Shown here piece by piece: positions 1 to 8,753 of a DNA stretch of 64,000 nucleotides. The notes under the pieces were generated by a model that was not told the DNA's origin, made no database searches, and saw only the letters and a list, made by a program, of their open reading frames with translations. Origin of the DNA: an uncultured Bacteroidales bacterium. GTDB lineage: Bacteria > Bacteroidota > Bacteroidia > Bacteroidales > P3. The position numbers were made by a program, and so were the translations under genes. The stretch lies in contig ONJY01000007.1 in assembly GCA_900318275.1 (NCBI GenBank), positions 62,001 through 126,000 of the forward strand, read 5' to 3'. Each line of letters begins with the position of its first letter. The stretch's first letter is position 1.

Positions 1-777
1 GTGCTGCCAATGCTGTATTGGGTTGATTGTCATCACCGAAAGGCGTTCTGATGCAGCGCCTTGTTGGCGTGATGCACGCATGTAGATGGAGAGAGGTAGG
101 TCGGTCTTGATGTCGAGTTCGAGGTATACCACCTTGCCAGGGTCGAGGACGACGAGTGTGTCGCGGAGGTCGAAGGTGACGTAAGATTCCGACGGTGCCA
201 CCGTGAGGCGTCCGTATCCGCTGCCGGTGCAGGCGCCAGTGGGGTCGTTGTCGACCCATTCGAGGGGCTCTTTGAAGCTTATGTGGGCCCGTGGGCGTTC
301 GAACGACTCGAAGAGCTGGATGCTGTCCACCTGCGGATGCGGGCGGTAGGCCGTGGAGTCAATGCCGAGGTTGAGTGTGTCGCCGGAGCGGAGTGTCGTG
401 CTGTCGGCAGCGGTGAGGTGTATGGGACTGTAGAATGTGTAGTAGGGCATTGCGCCTGAAATGCCGCTCTGCTCCACAGCGGGGAAGATGTCGATATAGT
501 CGGCTTTGCCGCTGTAAAGCACCGGAATGGTGAAAGGCGTGCGGAAAAGGCCTATGGTGTCGACGCTGGAGCGTCCGGGATAATGCGCTACGACATAGGC
601 CGCCACAATGTCATGGGTGAAGAATCCTTCATTGGTGGTGATGGAGGGTGTGGCCTTGAGGGCTATGCCGTCAAGGTGTAGGAAGGCCGGAGCCACAAAA
701 TCGGTGTCCTTGCTGCATGATGCGAGGACAAGCAATGCCAGCATGAGGAGGCTGGCTCTCGTATATCGTTGATTCAC
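1..777 (-). CDS. Predicted surface lipoprotein, C-terminus beyond window
   Basis: Open from a GTG at 777 leftward off the window edge (about 259 codons visible). The N-terminus is a lipoprotein signal peptide: a basic stretch, a hydrophobic core and a lipobox L-A-S-C with Cys at about residue 21 followed by S-K-D, so lipidation and membrane anchoring are expected. The mature part is rich in Thr, Asp and aromatics, like the beta-rich periplasmic or surface lipoproteins common in Bacteroidales. I do not recognise a named domain. No in-frame ATG lies between the upstream stop and the lipobox, so GTG is the likely start. It is divergent from the ATPase operon at 890. Confidence 0.75.
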   Translation of the reverse strand, partial: MNQRYTRASLLMLALLVLASCSKDTDFVAPAFLHLDGIALKATPSITTNEGFFTHDIVAAYVVAHYPGRSSVDTIGLFRTPFTIPVLYSGKADYIDIFPAVEQSGISGAMPYYTFYSPIHLTAADSTTLRSGDTLNLGIDSTAYRPHPQVDSIQLFESFERPRAHISFKEPLEWVDNDPTGACTGSGYGRLTVAPSESYVTFDLRDTLVVLDPGKVVYLELDIKTDLPLSIYMRASRQQGAASERLSVMTINPIQHWQH

Positions 778-785
778 TATATTTG

Positions 786-793
786 CAACTATA
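786..793 (-). promoter_or_regulatory. Possible -7 element for the lipoprotein gene
   Basis: On the minus strand this reads TATAGTTG, one base from the Bacteroidota -7 consensus TAnnTTTG. It ends only about 8 bases before the GTG start, which would give a very short or absent 5' leader. No clear -33 TTG was seen. Confidence 0.4.
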
Positions 794-852
794 AAACGTA
801 TATATTAACGGCGATGTGAATAAAATATTATTCACGAATGAAAAATAATGCG

Positions 853-860
853 TATTTTTG
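853..860 (+). promoter_or_regulatory. -7 promoter element of the ATPase/PhoH operon
   Basis: TATTTTTG matches the Bacteroidota -7 consensus TAnnTTTG and lies 29 bases before the ATG at 890. The expected -33 TTG is not obvious. Confidence 0.55.
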
Positions 861-889
861 CAGTCGCAAAACGATAAAACAGAGGTACG

Positions 890-1438
890 ATGAAAGAGTT
901 GGCAATGCATGTGTACGACCTGATGGAGAATTCCACGGCGGCAAATGCGAAGGATGTGAAACTGACTATCGTGGACAGTCTGAAGAATAATGACTTCCAC
1001 TTTACGATAGAGGACAACGGCAAGGGTATGAGCCCCGAGTTCCTGGCCAAGGTGACGGACCCTTACACCACGAGCCGCACCACCCGCAAGGTGGGGTTGG
1101 GGCTGCCGTTGATTAAGATGAACACCGAGAAGTGCGGCGGCGGCATGAAGCTGACCTCCCAGGTTGGCGTGGGCACACGCCTGGAGTTCTGGTTCGAGCA
1201 CAACAACTGGGACCGCCCGCCGATGGGCGACCTGCCAGGCACGCTGGTGATGCTGCTCTCCGCCCACGAGGACATTCATTTCGTTATTACCTACCGCACC
1301 GACGAGGATGAGTTTGTGCTCGACACCGACGAGCTGAAAGAGGCGCTGGACGGCATGTCGATGAATGACATCCACATCATCAACTACCTCAAGGAGATGA
1401 TTGGTGAGAACCTCAAAGAGATAAAAGCCAACGAATGA
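890..1438 (+). CDS. GHKL-type ATP-binding protein (histidine-kinase-like ATPase)
   Basis: 182 residues built around a HATPase_c fold. The N-box is at residues 13-21 (E-N-S-T-A-A-N-A-K), the G1 box D-N-G-K-G-M at 42-47 and the G2 box G-L-G-L-P-L at 69-74. There is no sensor, dimerisation or phospho-acceptor domain, so it is a stand-alone ATPase of the anti-sigma/kinase superfamily rather than a full sensor kinase. The C-terminal 80 residues are not a domain I can name. It is the first gene of an operon; its stop overlaps the next start by 4 bases. Substrate and partner are unknown. Confidence 0.8.
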   Translation: MKELAMHVYDLMENSTAANAKDVKLTIVDSLKNNDFHFTIEDNGKGMSPEFLAKVTDPYTTSRTTRKVGLGLPLIKMNTEKCGGGMKLTSQVGVGTRLEFWFEHNNWDRPPMGDLPGTLVMLLSAHEDIHFVITYRTDEDEFVLDTDELKEALDGMSMNDIHIINYLKEMIGENLKEIKANE

Positions 1439-1932
1439 AACGCATCGGCGTATTGAGCGACACTCACGGCACACTGCCTAAGCAGGTGTATACTTTCTTC
1501 AAGGACTGCGACGAGTTGTGGCATGCCGGCGACATAGGCCCCGGAGTGCTGGATGAGCTGCGGGAGTGGAAACCCGTACGTGCCGTGTGGGGCAACTGTG
1601 ACAGCTTCGCCTTGCACTATGAACTGGAGGAGCGGGCTTTCTTTGAGGTCGAGGGACAACGGGTGCTGATGATGCACATCGGTGGCTGGCCCGGCCACTA
1701 CCCCTATGAGTTGCGCCGTACGCTGGAGCTCGCCAAGCCCGACATCTTCGTCTGTGGTCACAGCCACATACTGAAGGTAATGTACGACAAGGACTACAAC
1801 TTCCTGCATATCAACCCCGGCGCCGCCGGCAGGCAGGGCTTCCACAAGGTGGGTACGCTGGTGCGCTTTGTGCTGAAGCCTGAGCCCTCCGACCTCGAAA
1901 TAATGGATTTCCCCAAAATACCAAACGAATGA
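1435..1932 (+). CDS. YfcE/MJ0936-family metallophosphoesterase
   Basis: 165 residues with the calcineurin-like motif order of small YfcE-type phosphodiesterases: D9-T-H11 near the N-terminus, G-D-I about residue 35, G-N-C-D, a central M-H-I-G-G, and the C-G-H-S-H metal-binding motif near residue 105. The family hydrolyses phosphodiester or phosphomonoester bonds with two divalent metals; the physiological substrate is usually unknown. Start and stop overlap the neighbouring genes by 4 bases (ATGA), so it is translationally coupled in the ATPase/YfcE/PhoH/IspE operon. Confidence 0.85.
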   Translation: MKRIGVLSDTHGTLPKQVYTFFKDCDELWHAGDIGPGVLDELREWKPVRAVWGNCDSFALHYELEERAFFEVEGQRVLMMHIGGWPGHYPYELRRTLELAKPDIFVCGHSHILKVMYDKDYNFLHINPGAAGRQGFHKVGTLVRFVLKPEPSDLEIMDFPKIPNE

Positions 1933-2891
1933 ACGAACCTTCCACAGAGAGAATCTTTTCATTAGAGGAAATAGACTATGCCCGCTTCTGGGGGCAGAAC
2001 GACAAGCTGCTGGAGTTTGTGCGGCTGCTTTTCCCCAAGCTCAAGCTTATCGTCCGTGGCGACATGCTGAAGGCCATTGGCAGCGAGGAGGACATTGCGT
2101 GGTTCGACGGCAAGCTGCAGGCCATGATGACCTACTACGACAAGTTCGGCCGCCTCACCGAGAACGCTATCATGGGCATCATGGAGAGCGGTGGCGGCAG
2201 CCCAGAGGCCGAGGTGAGCGACGAGGTGCTGGTGCACGGCCGCAACGGCCTCCTCATCAAGGCACGCACCCCCAACCAGCAGCGCCTCGTACGTGCCGTC
2301 TACGACCACGATATGGTCTTCGCCATCGGCCCCGCAGGCACCGGCAAGACCTACACCGCTGTGGCTATGGCTGTCCGCGCCCTGAAGAACAAGGAGATAC
2401 GCCGCATCATCCTCACCCGCCCAGCAGTCGAGGCCGGCGAGAACCTCGGCTTCCTGCCAGGCGACCTGCGCGACAAGCTTGACCCCTACCTGCAACCGCT
2501 CTACGACGCTCTGCGCGACATGATACCGCAGCAGAAGCTCCTATCTTACTGGGAGGACAATACCATAGAGATAGCTCCGCTGGCCTTCATGCGCGGCCGC
2601 ACGCTCGACAACGCCTTCGTCATCCTCGACGAGGCACAGAACGCCACCAGCGCACAGCTCAAGATGTTCCTCACCCGCATGGGCCGCAACGCCAAGTTCG
2701 TCATCACCGGCGACCTCACGCAGGTCGACCTGCCTCGCCACCAGCAGAGCGGCCTGCTGCAGGCCGTGAACATCCTCAAGGACGTCAAGGGCATCGAGGT
2801 GATCCAGCTCGACAACAGCGACGTCATACGCCACCGCCTGGTAACCGATATTATCCGTGCCTATGATAACCTACCCAAACTGCAAGATTAA
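1929..2891 (+). CDS. phoH: PhoH family ATPase
   Basis: 320 residues, close to the usual PhoH/PhoL length. The Walker A loop G-P-A-G-T-G-K-T is at 134-141 and Walker B I-L-D-E-A-Q-N-A at about 231-238, followed by T-G-D-L-T-Q-V-D-L-P, all family hallmarks. The N-terminal 110 residues form the family's KH-like segment. PhoH-like proteins are cytoplasmic ATPases linked to RNA metabolism and phosphate stress. The gene overlaps the YfcE-like gene by 4 bases, and its last 29 bases overlap ispE in another frame. Confidence 0.92.
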   Translation: MNEPSTERIFSLEEIDYARFWGQNDKLLEFVRLLFPKLKLIVRGDMLKAIGSEEDIAWFDGKLQAMMTYYDKFGRLTENAIMGIMESGGGSPEAEVSDEVLVHGRNGLLIKARTPNQQRLVRAVYDHDMVFAIGPAGTGKTYTAVAMAVRALKNKEIRRIILTRPAVEAGENLGFLPGDLRDKLDPYLQPLYDALRDMIPQQKLLSYWEDNTIEIAPLAFMRGRTLDNAFVILDEAQNATSAQLKMFLTRMGRNAKFVITGDLTQVDLPRHQQSGLLQAVNILKDVKGIEVIQLDNSDVIRHRLVTDIIRAYDNLPKLQD

Positions 2892-3645
2892 CCTCGGCCT
2901 GCATGTTGTCGGCCGTCGCCCCGATGGCTACCACGACCTCGAGACCCTCTTCCTGCCTGTCACCGACCTCTGCGATGAGCTTGAGATACATCCCTCTACC
3001 GGCAGCGAGCAGCCCATCATCATGCAGGAAGGCATAACCCTCGACAACGCCCCTGACGACAACCTCTGCATCAAGGCATGGCGCCTGCTGCACGACGAAT
3101 TCGGCATACCGGCGGTAAGCATCCGTCTGAAGAAGGGCATCCCTTTCGGCGCCGGCCTCGGAGGCGGCAGCAGCGACGCCGCCTTCACACTCAAGATGCT
3201 CAACGCGATGTTCTCCCTCGGCCTCGATGCCGCAGGTCTCGAGCACCGTGCCGCCCGTCTCGGTGCCGACTGCGCTTTCTTCATCCAGAACCGCCCCGCC
3301 TATGCCACAGGTATCGGCGACCAGCTGACCCCGTTGGAATTTTCAATTTTCAATTTTCAATTTTCAATTCAGATCGAGATTCCAGACAATGAGCATGTGA
3401 GCACCAAGGAGGCTTACCAGGGCCTCAACCGCGATCTCTTCGGCAGGCCGCGTCCCGACCTCCGCGAGACTGTCAGGCGGCCGATAGAAGAGTGGCGCAA
3501 CCTAATCGTCAACGACTTCGAGGCATCCGTCTTCCCCGCCCATCCAGCCATCGCCGCCCTCAAAGAAGATATGTACGCGCGCGGCGCCATCTATGCCTCC
3601 ATGACAGGCTCCGGAGCCGCTGTCTTCGGCATCTTCGACAAATAA
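2863..3645 (+). CDS. ispE: 4-diphosphocytidyl-2-C-methyl-D-erythritol kinase (IspE)
   Basis: GHMP kinase of the MEP isoprenoid pathway; it phosphorylates the 2-hydroxyl of CDP-methylerythritol. The substrate motif C-K-I-N-L-G-L is at 7-13 and the glycine-rich ATP loop P-F-G-A-G-L-G-G-G-S-S-D at about 94-105. Start: ATG at 2863; a GTG two codons upstream (2857) is possible. Both lie inside phoH. Odd feature: residues about 158-170 are encoded by a tandem 7-base repeat (TTTTCAA units) and replace the hydrophobic strand normally found just before the V-S-T motif. The frame stays open, so the gene is probably functional. Confidence 0.92.
   Translation: MITYPNCKINLGLHVVGRRPDGYHDLETLFLPVTDLCDELEIHPSTGSEQPIIMQEGITLDNAPDDNLCIKAWRLLHDEFGIPAVSIRLKKGIPFGAGLGGGSSDAAFTLKMLNAMFSLGLDAAGLEHRAARLGADCAFFIQNRPAYATGIGDQLTPLEFSIFNFQFSIQIEIPDNEHVSTKEAYQGLNRDLFGRPRPDLRETVRRPIEEWRNLIVNDFEASVFPAHPAIAALKEDMYARGAIYASMTGSGAAVFGIFDK
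3336..3371 (+). repeat. In-frame heptamer repeat inside ispE (TTTTCAA)
   Basis: About four and a half tandem copies of TTTTCAA. Read in the ispE frame they give the alternating hydrophobic peptide F-S-I-F-N-F-Q and then F-S-I-Q. The unit has no stop codon in this orientation, while its reverse complement (TTGAAAA) contains TGA. Confidence 0.9.
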
Positions 3646-3646
3646 A

Positions 3647-3678
3647 TTTGGCTAATTAAAATAAAGTTAGTACTTTTG
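3647..3678 (+). promoter_or_regulatory. Promoter of the aldolase gene
   Basis: TTTG at 3647-3650, 20 bases, then TACTTTTG at 3671-3678. This is a full match to the Bacteroidota -33/-7 promoter and lies 35 bases before the ATG. Confidence 0.8.
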
Positions 3679-3713
3679 CAAAATCATATCAACAATAATA
3701 AAACATCAAAAAT

Positions 3714-4712
3714 ATGGTAGACTATAAGAAAATAGGTCTCGTGAACACTCGCGAGATGTTCCGCAAGGCTGTCAACGGTGGCTATGCCATCCCCGCCTTC
3801 AACTTCAACAACATGGAGCAGATGCAGGCCATCATCATGGCCGCCGTCGAAACCAAGAGCCCCGTCATCTTGCAGGTGTCTAAAGGCGCCCGCGAGTATG
3901 CCAACCCGACCCTCCTGCGCTATATGGCCGAAGGTGCCGTCGAGTATGCCAAAGAGCTCGGTTGCCCCAACCCCCAGATTGTGCTGCACCTCGACCACGG
4001 CGACAGCTTCGAGACCTGCAAGTCCTGCATCGACATGGGCTTCTCCAGTGTGATGTACGACGGCAGCGCACTCCCCTACGAGGAGAACATCCGCATCTCC
4101 CGCCAGGTCGTCGAGTACGCCCACAAGTACGACGTCACCGTCGAGTGCGAGCTCGGCGTGCTGGCCGGCGTCGAGGATGAGGTGGCCTCCGAGGTCTCCC
4201 ACTACACTAAGCCAGAGGAGGTCATCGACTTCGCCACTCGCACCGGCTGCGACTCCCTCGCCATCAGCATCGGCACCTCCCACGGCGCCTACAAGTTCAA
4301 ACCCGAGCAGTGCACCGTCGACCCCAAGACCGGCCGTCTCCTGCCTCCTCCGCTGGCTTTCGACGTCCTCGAGGCCGTCGAGAAGAAACTCCCCGGCTTC
4401 CCCATCGTGCTCCATGGCTCCAGCTCTGTGCCTCAGGATGAGGTCGACACTATCAACGCCAACGGTGGCGCCCTGAAGGCCGCCGTCGGAATCCCCGAGG
4501 AACAGCTCCGCAAGGCCGCCAAGAGCGCCGTCTGCAAGATCAATATCGACAGCGACAGCCGCCTCGCCATGACCGCCGCCATCCGCAAGCACCTCGCCGA
4601 GCACCCCGACCACTTCGACCCGCGTCAGTACTTGAAGCCCGCCCGCGAGAGCATGAAGAAGATGTACATCCACAAGATCGTCAACGTCCTCGGCTCCAAC
4701 GACAAGCTCTAA
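3714..4712 (+). CDS. fba: Class II fructose-bisphosphate aldolase
   Basis: 332 residues, the usual length in Bacteroidales. It cleaves fructose 1,6-bisphosphate to glyceraldehyde 3-phosphate and dihydroxyacetone phosphate in glycolysis, with a zinc cofactor. Diagnostic elements are L-H-L-D-H-G-D with the zinc-site His and catalytic Asp near residue 100, E-C-E-L-G-V-L-A-G near 145, G-T-S-H-G-A-Y near 190, V-L-H-G-S-S-S near 230 and the phosphate-binding I-N-I-D-S-D near 280. It is monocistronic, with its own promoter and a strong terminator. Codon use is strongly biased to C-ending codons, as expected of a highly expressed gene. Confidence 0.96.
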   Translation: MVDYKKIGLVNTREMFRKAVNGGYAIPAFNFNNMEQMQAIIMAAVETKSPVILQVSKGAREYANPTLLRYMAEGAVEYAKELGCPNPQIVLHLDHGDSFETCKSCIDMGFSSVMYDGSALPYEENIRISRQVVEYAHKYDVTVECELGVLAGVEDEVASEVSHYTKPEEVIDFATRTGCDSLAISIGTSHGAYKFKPEQCTVDPKTGRLLPPPLAFDVLEAVEKKLPGFPIVLHGSSSVPQDEVDTINANGGALKAAVGIPEEQLRKAAKSAVCKINIDSDSRLAMTAAIRKHLAEHPDHFDPRQYLKPARESMKKMYIHKIVNVLGSNDKL

Positions 4713-4723
4713 GCGCCAATGCA

Positions 4724-4764
4724 ATAAAGAAAAAGGCTCCACAACTGTGGAGCCTTTTCTTTAT
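4724..4764. terminator. Bidirectional rho-independent terminator
   Basis: Stem A4 GGCTCCAC (4731-4742), loop AACT, stem GTGGAGCC T4 (4747-4758). A-rich sequence precedes it and T-rich sequence follows, so it can end transcription from both the aldolase gene and the convergent sppA. Confidence 0.9.
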
Positions 4765-4778
4765 TCAGAATTCACAAT

Positions 4779-6596
4779 TCATAATTCGTAAAACACGAAG
4801 GGCAGTCTTGCCTGCAATCCTTCGGCTGTGGTGACGTACTCGATGTCCTTCTCAAGGCACGAGAGGGCTTTGACATCGCTCTTGACGGCTTTCCAGCGCA
4901 GCGCCAGACGCATCTTGGCCATCAGCGTCAGGTCGTCGTCCTTGCTCTCGCCGAAGAACTCCATCAGCTGTGTCCAGGTGTCTTTCTCCTCGGGGTATTC
5001 CTTGACCTTGTAGTTTTCGAGGCCGGCCTTCTCGGCAGCTATGCGTAGGGCCAGGTCCATGCCGCCAAGGGTGTCCACCAGACCTATGCCCACCGCGTCG
5101 GCACCCGTCCACACACGGCCGCGGGCAATCTTGTGCACCTCGTCGTAGCTCATGTGGCGTCCTTCAGCCACGCGCCCCACGAAGACCTTGTAGAAGTCCT
5201 CCACATTGCGCGTCCACAGCTCCTTGACCCTCGGCGACAACGGACGGTAAATGCTCATCCCGGCAGCGTTTTTGTTGGTGCACACGGTGTCGGTGTGCAG
5301 CCCCAGCTTCTGGTTCATCAGCTTGCCTACATTGGGTATCGTGCCGAACACACCTATGGAGCCCGTGATGGTGGTGGGCTGCGCCACAATGACGTCGGCC
5401 ATGCAGCTCATCTCGTAGCCTGCACTGGCTGCCAGATCGCCCATGCTGACGATGACGGGCTTCTTCTCCTTGGCGGCCATCACGGCGTGCGTCATGCTCT
5501 CGCTGGCGGTAGCCATGCCGCCGGGCGAGTTGACGCGCAGCACTATTGCTTTCACGTCGGCGTCGTTGGCGGCTTTCTTCAGGGCCTTGACGATGTCGTC
5601 GCCGTAGACACCCTCGTCGAAGCCTTTGGCCGTGCCATCCATGACGTCGCCCTCGGCGTAGATGACGGCGATGGCGTCCTTGGCCTTGTTGGGGGTGTTC
5701 TTCACGTTGGCGGCATACTTGTCGAGGGACATCAGCTGCTTGCCGTTATATCTCTCTTTGAGCATCTGCTTCATGTCCTCCTCGAAGCAGAGGGTGTCCA
5801 CCAGTCGCGAAGCCACGGCGTCCTCGGCCATGAAGCCGCTGAGGTTGTCGGCTATGGTGTTGAGTTCTGACACCTCCATGCTGCGGCTGGCGGCAATCTG
5901 GGCCGTCGCCGTGCGCCACACGCTGCCTATGTAGGCGCGTATCTGCTCGCGGTTGGCGTCGCTCATGTGGTTCAGGGTGTACACCTCGCCGGCACTCTTG
6001 TATGAGCAGCTCTCCGGACGTATGAGCTGCATCTCCACGCCCAGCTTGTCGAGCAGGTCTTTGTAGTACATCACCTCGCCGCCGATGCCGCGGAAGTCAA
6101 CCATGCCGCTGGGGTGCATGCACACCTTGTCGGCCAGCGACGCGGCGTAGTACTCGCCCTGCGTGTAGCTGGTGGCGTAGGCTACGATGGGTTTCTCACT
6201 GTCCTTGAACTCTGCAAGCGCGTCGCGCAGCTCGGTGAGCGAGGCCCACGAGACGACCAGCCCCTTGTCACCTTTCAGCAGCAGTCCGGCCACACGGTCG
6301 TCTTTGGCGGCGGCGCGGATGGCGTTGACGGCGTCGATGAGACCTACGCTGTTGTCGTTGTTGAAGGTGACGAGCAGGTTGCTGCCTTCGCGGTCACCAC
6401 TTATCTGACTCATGTCTACGGTGAGGAAGGTGCCGGCCTTCACGGGCGTCAGCTCTTTGCTGCCGCTGTTGCCGATGGCCACAACCATGCAGATCATCGA
6501 GATGAACATGATGATGCTGCTGATCACCGACACGATAACCACGCCTACGGCAGTAGCCAGCATGGTCATTCCAAAACTTAATGGTTTTCTTTCCAT
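4779..6596 (-). CDS. sppA: Signal peptide peptidase SppA, 67 kDa type
   Basis: 605 residues from the ATG at 6596; an in-frame TTG at 6605 would add three. One N-terminal membrane helix (about residues 10-42) anchors a periplasmic tandem-domain serine protease that degrades cleaved signal peptides. The catalytic Lys is K200 in S-Y-K-S-A-G-E and the nucleophile S391 in A-A-S-A-G-Y, matching the Ser/Lys dyad split over the two halves of long SppA proteins. It sits one base after the tex stop codon and is likely co-transcribed with it. Confidence 0.93.
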   Translation of the reverse strand: MERKPLSFGMTMLATAVGVVIVSVISSIIMFISMICMVVAIGNSGSKELTPVKAGTFLTVDMSQISGDREGSNLLVTFNNDNSVGLIDAVNAIRAAAKDDRVAGLLLKGDKGLVVSWASLTELRDALAEFKDSEKPIVAYATSYTQGEYYAASLADKVCMHPSGMVDFRGIGGEVMYYKDLLDKLGVEMQLIRPESCSYKSAGEVYTLNHMSDANREQIRAYIGSVWRTATAQIAASRSMEVSELNTIADNLSGFMAEDAVASRLVDTLCFEEDMKQMLKERYNGKQLMSLDKYAANVKNTPNKAKDAIAVIYAEGDVMDGTAKGFDEGVYGDDIVKALKKAANDADVKAIVLRVNSPGGMATASESMTHAVMAAKEKKPVIVSMGDLAASAGYEMSCMADVIVAQPTTITGSIGVFGTIPNVGKLMNQKLGLHTDTVCTNKNAAGMSIYRPLSPRVKELWTRNVEDFYKVFVGRVAEGRHMSYDEVHKIARGRVWTGADAVGIGLVDTLGGMDLALRIAAEKAGLENYKVKEYPEEKDTWTQLMEFFGESKDDDLTLMAKMRLALRWKAVKSDVKALSCLEKDIEYVTTAEGLQARLPFVFYEL

Positions 6597-6597
6597 G

Positions 6598-8706
6598 TTA
6601 TTCAATGTTTTTTAATGTTAAGCTAATTCTCTTGCGCCTAAGGTCGACATCGAGCACCTTGACCTTCAGGTGTTGGTGCAGGTGCACCACTTCGCCGGGG
6701 TCTGCCACACGCCGGTTGGCCATCTGGCTCACGTGTATCAGGCCGTCCTGGTGTACGCCGATGTCCACGAAGGCTCCGAAGGCCGTGATGTTGGTCACTA
6801 TGCCGGGCAGCACCATGCCTTCCTTGACGTCTTCTATACGTGTGACGCTTTTGTCAAACTCGAACACCTCGAACTTCGCCCGCGGGTCGAGGCCCGGCTT
6901 CTCGAGCTCTTTCATGATGTCTTTCAGCGTCGGCAGGCCGCAATCCTCGCCTACAAAATCGGCGAGCACGATCTTCGTCCGCAGCTCTTTGTCTTTCATC
7001 AACGTCTCCACGTCGGTGCCCACCGAGGCGGCCATCTTCTCCACTAAGGCGTAACGCTCGGGGTGCACGGCGCTGCGGTCCAGAGGGTTCTTGCTCTCTC
7101 GCACACGCAGGAAGCCGGCGCACTGCTCGAAGGCTTTCTCGCCCAATCCCTTCACCTTCAGCAGACTCTGGCGGTCGGCGAAGGCTCCGTTGCGGTTGCG
7201 GTAGTCCACTATCTTGTCGGCAAGCGCAGGCCCTATGCCGCTGACGTAGCTCAGCAGCTCGCGGCTGGCGGTGTTGAGTTCCACGCCCACGCTGTTGACG
7301 CAGCTCTCCACCACGTCGCCCAGGCTCGCGGCCAGCAGCTTCTGGTCCACGTCGTGCTGGTACTGTCCCACACCGATGCTCTTGGGGTCTATCTTGACGA
7401 GCTCGCTCAGCGGGTCCATAAGCCTACGGCCTATGCTCACGGCGCCGCGCACCGTGACGTCGTAGTCGGGGAACTCCCTTCGCGCCACATCGCTGGCACT
7501 GTACACACTGGCACCCGCCTCGCTCACGCTCACGGCTATCACCTTGTTCTTGAAGCGGCAGCGCTGCACCACCTCCTCGGTCTCGCGTCCAGCGGTGCCG
7601 TTGCCGATGGCTATGGCCTCTATCTCGAAGGCCTCGGCCAATGCCTCCAGCTTGCTCACGGCGGCGCGCTCCTCGCGCACCGACGTGAAGGGGTATATCG
7701 TCTCGTTGTGCAGCAGCTGCCCTTGGGCGTCGAGGCACACCACCTTGCAGCCCGTGCGGAAGCCGGGGTCTATGGCCAGCGTGCGTTTCTGCCCCAAGGG
7801 GGCCGCCAGCAACAGTTGACGCAGGTTTTCGGCGAAGACGCGTATGGCCTCCTTGTCGGCCTTCTCCTTCAGCAGGTTGCGGTATTCGTTCTCTATGCTC
7901 GGCTCTATCAGCCGCTTGTAGGCATCTTCGGTGGCTAGCTGTATTTGCTTGGCACACTGGCTGCTGGCCACTGACCACCGACCACTCAGCGAAGCAACCG
8001 CTTCGCTGCTGTTGTCCGGTCTCACGTGCACCTTCAACACGCCGGCTTCCTCACCGCGGAAGAGGGCCAGAATCCTGTGCGACGGCGCCTTGCCGATGGG
8101 CTCTTTCCAGTCGAGCCACGACTCGAACTTGCCCACGCGTTCGTCGTTCTCGTCCACGCCGCGTGCCAGACTTGAGGTGAGCATGGCCTTGCGGCGGAAC
8201 ACATTGCGCACACGGTTGCGCACGGCGGCGTCCTCGCTCAGGCGCTCGGCGATGATGTCGCGCGCCCCGGCCAGCGCCTCCTCGTCCCACTGGCCACTGG
8301 CCACTGACCATTTTCCACTAATAATGGCGTCGGCCAACGGCTCGTAGCCCTTCTCGATGGCTATTGTGGCGCGCGTGCGGCGCTTGGGACGGTAGGGGAG
8401 GTACAGGTCCTCGAGGTCGGTCATGTTGTCCACGGCCTCAATCTGTTTGCGCAGCTCGGGCGTCAGCTTTCCCTGCTCCTCGATGCTTGCGACGATGGCC
8501 TCGCGCCGTTTGTCGAGTTCCTTGAGGCGCACCAGCAGGTCGCGGATGGCGGCAATCTGCACCTCGTTGAGCGACCCCGTGGCCTCTTTGCGGTAGCGTG
8601 CTATGAATGGCACCGTGGCCCCCTGCTCCAGCAGTTCTATTGTCTTCTCCACCTGCCGCTGGTTGAGTTCCAGTCGGTTGGCGATGATTATGGCATAGTT
8701 ACTCAC
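6598..8706 (-). CDS. tex: Tex-family RNA-binding transcription accessory protein
   Basis: 702 residues with the Tex order: N-terminal helical domain, YqgF-like domain (L-A-I-D-P-G-F-R-T-G near 312), helix-hairpin-helix segments (about 490-560) and a C-terminal S1 domain (G-M-V-L-P-G-I-V-T-N-I-T-A-F-G-A-F-V-D near 630) that binds nucleic acid. The start is GTG; an in-frame stop lies three codons upstream and no ATG fits. Two short segments, W-S-V-A-S-G-Q-W near 136 and W-S-V-A-S-S-Q near 247, come from in-frame heptamer repeats in variable parts of the protein. First gene of a tex-sppA operon. Confidence 0.94.
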   Translation of the reverse strand: MSNYAIIIANRLELNQRQVEKTIELLEQGATVPFIARYRKEATGSLNEVQIAAIRDLLVRLKELDKRREAIVASIEEQGKLTPELRKQIEAVDNMTDLEDLYLPYRPKRRTRATIAIEKGYEPLADAIISGKWSVASGQWDEEALAGARDIIAERLSEDAAVRNRVRNVFRRKAMLTSSLARGVDENDERVGKFESWLDWKEPIGKAPSHRILALFRGEEAGVLKVHVRPDNSSEAVASLSGRWSVASSQCAKQIQLATEDAYKRLIEPSIENEYRNLLKEKADKEAIRVFAENLRQLLLAAPLGQKRTLAIDPGFRTGCKVVCLDAQGQLLHNETIYPFTSVREERAAVSKLEALAEAFEIEAIAIGNGTAGRETEEVVQRCRFKNKVIAVSVSEAGASVYSASDVARREFPDYDVTVRGAVSIGRRLMDPLSELVKIDPKSIGVGQYQHDVDQKLLAASLGDVVESCVNSVGVELNTASRELLSYVSGIGPALADKIVDYRNRNGAFADRQSLLKVKGLGEKAFEQCAGFLRVRESKNPLDRSAVHPERYALVEKMAASVGTDVETLMKDKELRTKIVLADFVGEDCGLPTLKDIMKELEKPGLDPRAKFEVFEFDKSVTRIEDVKEGMVLPGIVTNITAFGAFVDIGVHQDGLIHVSQMANRRVADPGEVVHLHQHLKVKVLDVDLRRKRISLTLKNIE
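7961..7990 (-). repeat. In-frame heptamer repeat inside tex, copy 2 (CCACTGA family)
   Basis: The plus strand reads CCACTGA, CCACCGA, CCACTCA in tandem. The tex sense strand encodes R-W-S-V-A-S. The tex reading frame is kept. Confidence 0.8.
8288..8319 (-). repeat. In-frame heptamer repeat inside tex, copy 1 (CCACTGA family)
   Basis: The plus strand reads CCACTGG, CCACTGG, CCACTGA, CCATTTT, CCACTAA with exact 7-base spacing. The tex strand encodes S-G-K-W-S-V-A-S-G-Q-W. Confidence 0.85.
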
Positions 8707-8753
8707 CTGTCTTTAAATTATTTATAGGTGTCGTTATCTTCGGTTCTTAGGTG

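Noticed and set aside
671..1474. Long minus-strand frame opposite the GHKL ATPase
   Set aside because: It is a shadow of the plus-strand gene in GC-rich DNA and conflicts with the lipoprotein start.
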